The position numbers and the translations under genes were made by a program. This document shows positions 6,476 through 10,513 of a stretch of DNA of 10,513 nt, piece after piece (positions within the stretch are counted from its first letter, which is position 1; every line of letters starts with the position of its first letter). The stretch spans positions 1 to 10,513 of the forward strand of contig JAMOAF010000175.1 in the NCBI GenBank assembly GCA_023621895.1, given 5' to 3'. Source of the stretch: Planctomycetota bacterium. GTDB taxonomy: Bacteria > Planctomycetota > Planctomycetia > Pirellulales > Thermoguttaceae. The notes below the pieces were generated by a model. The model was not told where the DNA came from, did not search any database, and saw only the letters and a list, made by a program, of their open reading frames with translations.

Positions 6476-6504
6476 CGAGCGAGAGGGAAGACCCACAGAC
6501 CGCC

Positions 6505-7962
6505 ATGCCGACAGCTTCCAGCAGATCCGAGCGAGCCAATATCGGCCGCGTTACCCAGGTGATCGGCTCCACGTTCGACGTGGAATACCCCGAGAACCGA
6601 TTGCCGGCGATCTACAACGCGGTGAAGATCTCCAGCGCGCACAAGGGAGTCCGCCTCGAGCTGACGGGGGAAGTGCAGCAGCACCTCGGGGGCGGCCGGG
6701 TGCGCTGCGTCGCCCTTGGGAGCACCGATGGGTTGATGCGCGGAGCCGAATGCGTCGACACGGGCGCCCCGGTGACCGTGCCGGTCGGCAAGGCCACGCT
6801 CGGCCGCGTCTTCAACCTTCTCGGCGACCCGGTGGACGGCCGGGGCCCGGTGGAAGCGGCGGAACGCTGGCCGATCCATCGCGACCCGCCCGAGGTTACG
6901 GAGCTTTCGACGAAAACCGAAGTCTTCGAGACCGGCATCAAGGTGATCGACCTGCTGACGCCGTTTGTCCGCGGCGGCAAAGCGGGCTTGTTCGGCGGCG
7001 CCGGGCTCGGCAAGACGGTGATCCTGACCGAGCTGATTGCGCGGATCGCCAGCCAGCACGGGGGGTATTCGGTGTTTGCCGGCGTCGGGGAGCGGACCCG
7101 CGAGGGGAACGATCTCTGGCTGGAGATGCAGGAGACGAAGATGGCCGACGGCCGGGCGGTTCTCGAGCAGACGTGCATGGTCTTCGGCCAGATGAACGAG
7201 CCGCCGGGCGCGCGGCTCCGCGTGGCCCTCTCGGCGCTGACCATGGCGGAGAACTTCCGCGACACGACCGGCGCCGACGTGCTGTTGTTCGTCGACAATA
7301 TCTTCCGCTTCTCGCAGGCGGGGAGCGAGGTCTCCGCGCTGTTGGGCCGGATGCCCTCGGCGGTCGGCTACCAGCCGACGCTCGCCACGGAGATGGGCGC
7401 GCTTCAGGAGCGGATCACGTCGACCGCCAAGGGGGCGATCACCTCTGTCCAGGCGGTCTACGTCCCGGCGGACGATCCGACCGACCCGGCGCCGGCGACG
7501 GCGTTCGGCCAGCTCGACGCGTTCATCTACCTGGAGCGTTCGATCAGCGAGAAAGGCATCTACCCGGCCGTCGATCCGCTGGCTTCGAGCAGCCGCGTGC
7601 TCGATCCGCAATACGTCGGAGCACGGCACTACGCGTGCGCTCGCCGGGTGCAGACGACGCTCCAGCGATACCGCGAACTCCAGGACATTATTGCGATCCT
7701 CGGGGTGGACGAGTTGTCGGAGGAAGACAAGCTCATCGTGCATCGCGCCCGGCGGATGGAGCGGTTTCTCTCGCAGCCGTTCATTGTTGCCGAGCCGTTC
7801 ACGGGCAAGCCGGGTGAAATTACGCCCTTGGAGGAGACGATCAAGAGTTTCGAGGAGATCGCCGACGGCAAGTGGGATCATCTGCCCGAAGACGCCTTCA
7901 TGTACGTCGGCGGCATCGAGCAGGTCGAGGAGCAGGCCAAACGCATGGAGACGGGCCGCTAG
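6505..7962 (+). CDS. atpD: F0F1 ATP synthase subunit beta (catalytic)
   Basis: Beta (485 aa; usual length about 460-480) carries the catalytic nucleotide sites. The P-loop GGAGLGKT (164-171) has Leu where most F1 beta subunits have Val. The catalytic glutamate is in GVGERTREGNDLW. The Walker B strand is VLLFVDNIFRF, the adenine-pocket Tyr is in GIYPAVDP, and the torque-related DELSEEDK motif is intact. Two further deviations stand out: FGQLDAFIYLER replaces the common FAHLDATTVLSR, and AENFRD (Asn250) replaces AEYFRD. The first and the P-loop variant match my recollection of Pirellulales beta subunits and are a main basis for the taxonomic guess. GAGAGGG at 6481-6487 is a distant ribosome binding site; the start fits the family N-terminus. 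Confidence 0.98.
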   Translation: MPTASSRSERANIGRVTQVIGSTFDVEYPENRLPAIYNAVKISSAHKGVRLELTGEVQQHLGGGRVRCVALGSTDGLMRGAECVDTGAPVTVPVGKATLGRVFNLLGDPVDGRGPVEAAERWPIHRDPPEVTELSTKTEVFETGIKVIDLLTPFVRGGKAGLFGGAGLGKTVILTELIARIASQHGGYSVFAGVGERTREGNDLWLEMQETKMADGRAVLEQTCMVFGQMNEPPGARLRVALSALTMAENFRDTTGADVLLFVDNIFRFSQAGSEVSALLGRMPSAVGYQPTLATEMGALQERITSTAKGAITSVQAVYVPADDPTDPAPATAFGQLDAFIYLERSISEKGIYPAVDPLASSSRVLDPQYVGARHYACARRVQTTLQRYRELQDIIAILGVDELSEEDKLIVHRARRMERFLSQPFIVAEPFTGKPGEITPLEETIKSFEEIADGKWDHLPEDAFMYVGGIEQVEEQAKRMETGR

Positions 7963-8054
7963 GTTGCCGGCCGTCGCGGGCGCGGGCGCCGGCGGCGGGA
8001 CGCGCGGGAGTTTGACCGAGAAATCATTGTCACAGGCCGATTGGTACCGCTGCC

Positions 8055-8456
8055 ATGTCCGAGCTTCGCTGCATCGTCGTCACCCCGGAACGGACCGTCC
8101 TCGACCGCGAGGCGTGGTTCGTCGCGCTGCCGCTTTACGACGGCGAATTGGGCGTCGCCCCGGGTCGCAGCCCGATGATCGGCCGGCTCGGCTACGGCGA
8201 GTTGCGCCTGGAGTCGGGCGGGGGCGTCGAGCGTTACTACATTGAAGGCGGATTCGTCGAAGTGCTCAACGACAGGGTGTGTCTTCTGACGGAGCGCGCA
8301 ATTCCCGCTGCCTCGCTCAGCGAGCTCGAGGCGGGGGAGGCCGTCAAGGCCGCGCGCGGCACGCCCGCCCGCTCGCCGGAACAAATGGCCATTCGCGACC
8401 GCGCCGTCGACCAGGCGCGGGCCCAACTGCGGATCGCGCGGCGGAATCCCAAGTGA
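8055..8456 (+). CDS. atpC: F0F1 ATP synthase subunit epsilon
   Basis: Epsilon (133 aa) binds gamma at the foot of the central stalk and can inhibit ATP hydrolysis through its C-terminal helices. The N-terminal beta-sandwich is clear: VVTPERTVLD, LPLYDGELGVAPGRSPMIG and YYIEGGFVEVLNDRVCLLTE. A two-helix C-terminal domain follows (about residues 88-133). At the place where ATP-sensing epsilon subunits have I/L-D-x-x-R-A, this protein reads LSELEA, so ATP binding is not expected; the alignment is by eye. A 92-base GC-rich spacer separates it from atpD, and no clear Shine-Dalgarno is seen. Its stop codon overlaps the GTG of the next gene. Confidence 0.95.
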   Translation: MSELRCIVVTPERTVLDREAWFVALPLYDGELGVAPGRSPMIGRLGYGELRLESGGGVERYYIEGGFVEVLNDRVCLLTERAIPAASLSELEAGEAVKAARGTPARSPEQMAIRDRAVDQARAQLRIARRNPK

Positions 8457-10513
8457 GAGCGTGGTTGTCTGGTTCCCTCTTGCGTCCCGTTCGAACGGTA
8501 GCCTGGCTGTCCGTCGCCGGACTTTTTGTCTGGACGTTTTATGGCGCGCTTTTCCATGGGGGAATTTGGGTTTTCCGGGATTCAGGGCATTATTACTATC
8601 CGCTGCTGCATTTCACCGGCCAGCAGCTTGCCGCCGGTTCGCCCGCCCTCTGGAACCCGCTTGACAATCTCGGCGTGCCGCTGGCGGGGAATCCCACGGC
8701 CTCGCTTTTCTATCCTCCGGCGTGGATTTTTGCCCTGCCGAGCGGCGATGGCTGGACGTATCGGCTGTATGTGCTGGGCCACGCGGCGCTGGGCTTGGCG
8801 GCGTCCTACCACCTCGCCCGGCGGTGGAACGCTTCGCCCGCGGCGGCCACGGTCGCGGCCCTGTCGTACGTTTTCTGCGGCAACGTTCTCTACCAGGTCT
8901 GCAACGTGATTTTCCTGGTCGGCGCCGCCTGGATGCCGCTGGCCCTGCTGGCCGCCGACCGGATGCTCCGCCGCCGCAGCCTCGCGGCAAGCCTGGCGCT
9001 GGCCGCCGTCCTGGCGGCGATGACGCTCGGCGGCGACCCGCAGTCGGCCTACCACGCGGGACTGCTGGCAAGCCTGTATGCCATCATCCTTTGGCGGCGC
9101 AAGCGTCGGGCCGGCCGGCTCGACGAAGAACAGGGCGCGGCGCAACCGGCGCCGGCCAGCGGCGGTTGGCCTCGCCCGGCCCTGCTGGCCGTCTCCGCTG
9201 CGGCGGCTTTCGTCTTGGCCGCCGTCCAGGTCCTGCCTTCGAGCGAGTTGACCCGCCACAGCAGCCGGTACAACACCGAGGTCGCCCGCACCCTCTACGA
9301 ACTGGCCTCGGTGGAGAGGTCCGACGGCCTCGGCCCGGGGCGAAGCCGGAGCGACGGCCTGTTGTGCCGCAACCTGGACCGGGCGATGCACCACAACCAC
9401 GTTTACCACTTCAGCGTGGGGCCCTGGCGGATGGTCGAATACCTCTGGCCGAACGTCATGGGCCGGCAGTTTCCCACGCACCACCGCTGGGCCGATGGAA
9501 TCCCAGCCGAAGGCCGCCTCTGGGTGCCTTCGCTTTACATGGGGCTTGTTCCCCTGGTGCTCGCCCTGGCCGCGGCGCGATTTCGCCGGGGCGATTGCCG
9601 GACCGTCTGGCTCTCGTGGTCCGCCGTCCTGGCCGTCGTTGCCAGCTTCGGATGGTTTGGCGCCGGTTGGGTCGCGCGCGAAGTGTTCGCGGCCTCGGGC
9701 GGCGGCTCCGGCGGAATCGGGATCGGCCCGCCGGTCGGAGGGCTCTATTGGCTGATGACCGTGCTGCTGCCCGGCTACATCTACTTCCGCTACCCGGCCA
9801 AGCTGCTCACGCTCGCGGCCGTCTTGCTGAGCATGCTCGCGGCCTTCGGTTGGGATCGGGCATTCAAAGCGCCCAAGGCGCGTCTCCGCCGGGCGGTTTT
9901 CTGGTTCGGCTGCGCGAGCCTGGCGGGCGGAGCGGTTGCGATCGGCATCTGGTTGAGGGCGCCCGAGGTGTTTCGAGGCGTTCCGCCCGACGTGATGTTC
10001 GGACCGCTCGACGCGCGGGGCGCGGCCGCCGACATCGTGCAGGGGTTCTTCCAGTCGGCCTGTTGTGCGTTCCTCTTCTGGTGGCTTTTGGGGAGAACTT
10101 CCGGCTCGAAACAGTGGCCGCAGTGCGCGGCGATCATACTGGTGGCCGTGGATTTGGGGCTCGCCAATGCGTGGCTGCTCCCCACGGCCGACGCCCGATT
10201 GTGGCAGCAGCCCGGCTGGCTGGCGAACGAGCTTGGCAGTGCCCAGGCCGAGAGCTCGGTTCCCTTGCGGCTGTACCGCCGCCCGGTCTGGGCGCCGGCT
10301 CGTTGGCGGAGCGCCGGGTCGCCGGATCGGCTCAGCGAAGGCCTCGTCTGGGATCGTGCCAGCGGATGGCCCAACCACCACCTTGCACCGCGGCTGGCGA
10401 TGGCGGAGGTCTACGGGACGATCATGCCGCACGACTACCAGGTGTTTCTCTGGTACGCCAAGCGGCGAGGCACCGGGCTGATTCCGAACGGGGACACGCT
10501 GGCGTCGATCGCG
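8453..10513 (+). CDS. YfhO-like polytopic membrane protein (GT-C-like), 3' end outside window
   Basis: A continuous open frame of 687 codons runs from GTG 8453 to the window edge without a stop. It encodes a protein with many hydrophobic helices. Near the N-terminus, a first membrane helix is followed by RD (42-43), then HYYYPLL and LWNPLDNLGVPLAGNPT...FYPP (66-89). This 'Arg-Asp ... Leu-Trp-Asn-Pro ... Gly-x-Pro-Leu' layout is typical of YfhO-family and related GT-C-fold proteins. In such enzymes the first-loop Asp is the presumed catalytic residue, acting on lipid-linked sugars at the outer membrane face. Other marks are GGDPQSAYH (193-201) and YFRYPAKLL (444-452). The real substrate is unknown. 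The start overlaps the atpC stop by four bases (GTGA), which implies co-translation with the atp operon. No ATG lies nearby in frame. Confidence 0.75.
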   Translation, partial: MRAWLSGSLLRPVRTVAWLSVAGLFVWTFYGALFHGGIWVFRDSGHYYYPLLHFTGQQLAAGSPALWNPLDNLGVPLAGNPTASLFYPPAWIFALPSGDGWTYRLYVLGHAALGLAASYHLARRWNASPAAATVAALSYVFCGNVLYQVCNVIFLVGAAWMPLALLAADRMLRRRSLAASLALAAVLAAMTLGGDPQSAYHAGLLASLYAIILWRRKRRAGRLDEEQGAAQPAPASGGWPRPALLAVSAAAAFVLAAVQVLPSSELTRHSSRYNTEVARTLYELASVERSDGLGPGRSRSDGLLCRNLDRAMHHNHVYHFSVGPWRMVEYLWPNVMGRQFPTHHRWADGIPAEGRLWVPSLYMGLVPLVLALAAARFRRGDCRTVWLSWSAVLAVVASFGWFGAGWVAREVFAASGGGSGGIGIGPPVGGLYWLMTVLLPGYIYFRYPAKLLTLAAVLLSMLAAFGWDRAFKAPKARLRRAVFWFGCASLAGGAVAIGIWLRAPEVFRGVPPDVMFGPLDARGAAADIVQGFFQSACCAFLFWWLLGRTSGSKQWPQCAAIILVAVDLGLANAWLLPTADARLWQQPGWLANELGSAQAESSVPLRLYRRPVWAPARWRSAGSPDRLSEGLVWDRASGWPNHHLAPRLAMAEVYGTIMPHDYQVFLWYAKRRGTGLIPNGDTLASIA

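Noticed and set aside
4578..6572. 664-codon open frame on the minus strand
   Set aside because: It lies opposite atpA and atpG, which have unmistakable family motifs, and spans the gap between them. Long antisense frames are common in GC-rich coding DNA, and its product is Arg/His/Leu/Gln-rich with no recognisable domain.
6415..7881. 488-codon open frame on the minus strand
   Set aside because: It is antisense to atpD and has no domain signature; its composition is typical of a shadow frame.
8400..8440. VDQARA in epsilon as an ATP-binding I/L-D-x-x-R-A motif
   Set aside because: It fits the pattern loosely but lies in the second C-terminal helix near the protein end, whereas the true motif is at the start of the first helix.
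598..8456. Sodium-type N-ATPase cluster
   Set aside because: N-ATPase clusters start with beta and epsilon, contain AtpQ/AtpR and lack delta. This operon has the conventional order with delta, and the c subunit lacks sodium ligands.
8582..10432. 616-codon open frame on the minus strand
   Set aside because: It is antisense to the YfhO-like gene, which is open for all 687 codons and has plausible membrane helices and motifs. The minus-strand product is Arg/Pro/Gln-rich and looks like a GC-rich shadow.
1..10513. CRISPR arrays, tRNA or rRNA genes, insertion sequences
   Set aside because: I saw no regularly spaced direct repeats, tRNA-like cloverleaf, rRNA-like segment, transposase or terminal inverted repeats.

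Overview
The window holds a complete F-type ATP synthase operon, all on the + strand, in the order atpZ-atpI-atpB-atpE-atpF-atpH-atpA-atpG-atpD-atpC. It is followed by the first 687 codons of a large multi-membrane-span protein of the YfhO type (GT-C-like), which runs off the right edge. The DNA is GC-rich. Several features suggest a planctomycete, most likely of the Pirellulales: the beta subunit has the P-loop GGAGLGKT and the segment FGQLDAFIYLER where most bacteria have FAHLDATTVLSR; subunits b and c have signal-peptide-like N-termini; and many genes have weak Shine-Dalgarno sequences. This assignment rests on recalled family features, not on a database search.

Region by region: bases 1-597 contain no convincing gene. 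They hold a compact cluster of hairpins (11-73), a 9-bp spaced inverted repeat (193-269), a terminator-like perfect palindrome (361-386) and a weak candidate promoter (470-498). Bases 598-2112 encode the accessory membrane proteins AtpZ and AtpI and Fo subunit a, with start/stop overlaps between them. Bases 2180-3350 encode Fo subunits c and b. Bases 3368-8456 encode delta, alpha, gamma, beta and epsilon. From 8453 to the end is the YfhO-like gene, whose GTG start overlaps the atpC stop.

The genes form one machine. Subunits a, b and the c-ring make the membrane ion channel and rotor. Delta and b form the peripheral stalk, alpha3beta3 is the catalytic head, and gamma and epsilon are the central shaft. 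AtpZ and AtpI are probable assembly or ion-handling accessories. The c subunit has a carboxylate at residue 90 but lacks the Gln and Glu-Ser pair of sodium-type rings, so proton coupling is inferred. All key catalytic motifs are intact and the operon looks functional.

No new biological system is evident. The points most worth a second look are the signal-peptide-like N-termini on b and c, the beta-subunit motif variants, the YfhO-like gene coupled to atpC, and the hairpin cluster upstream.
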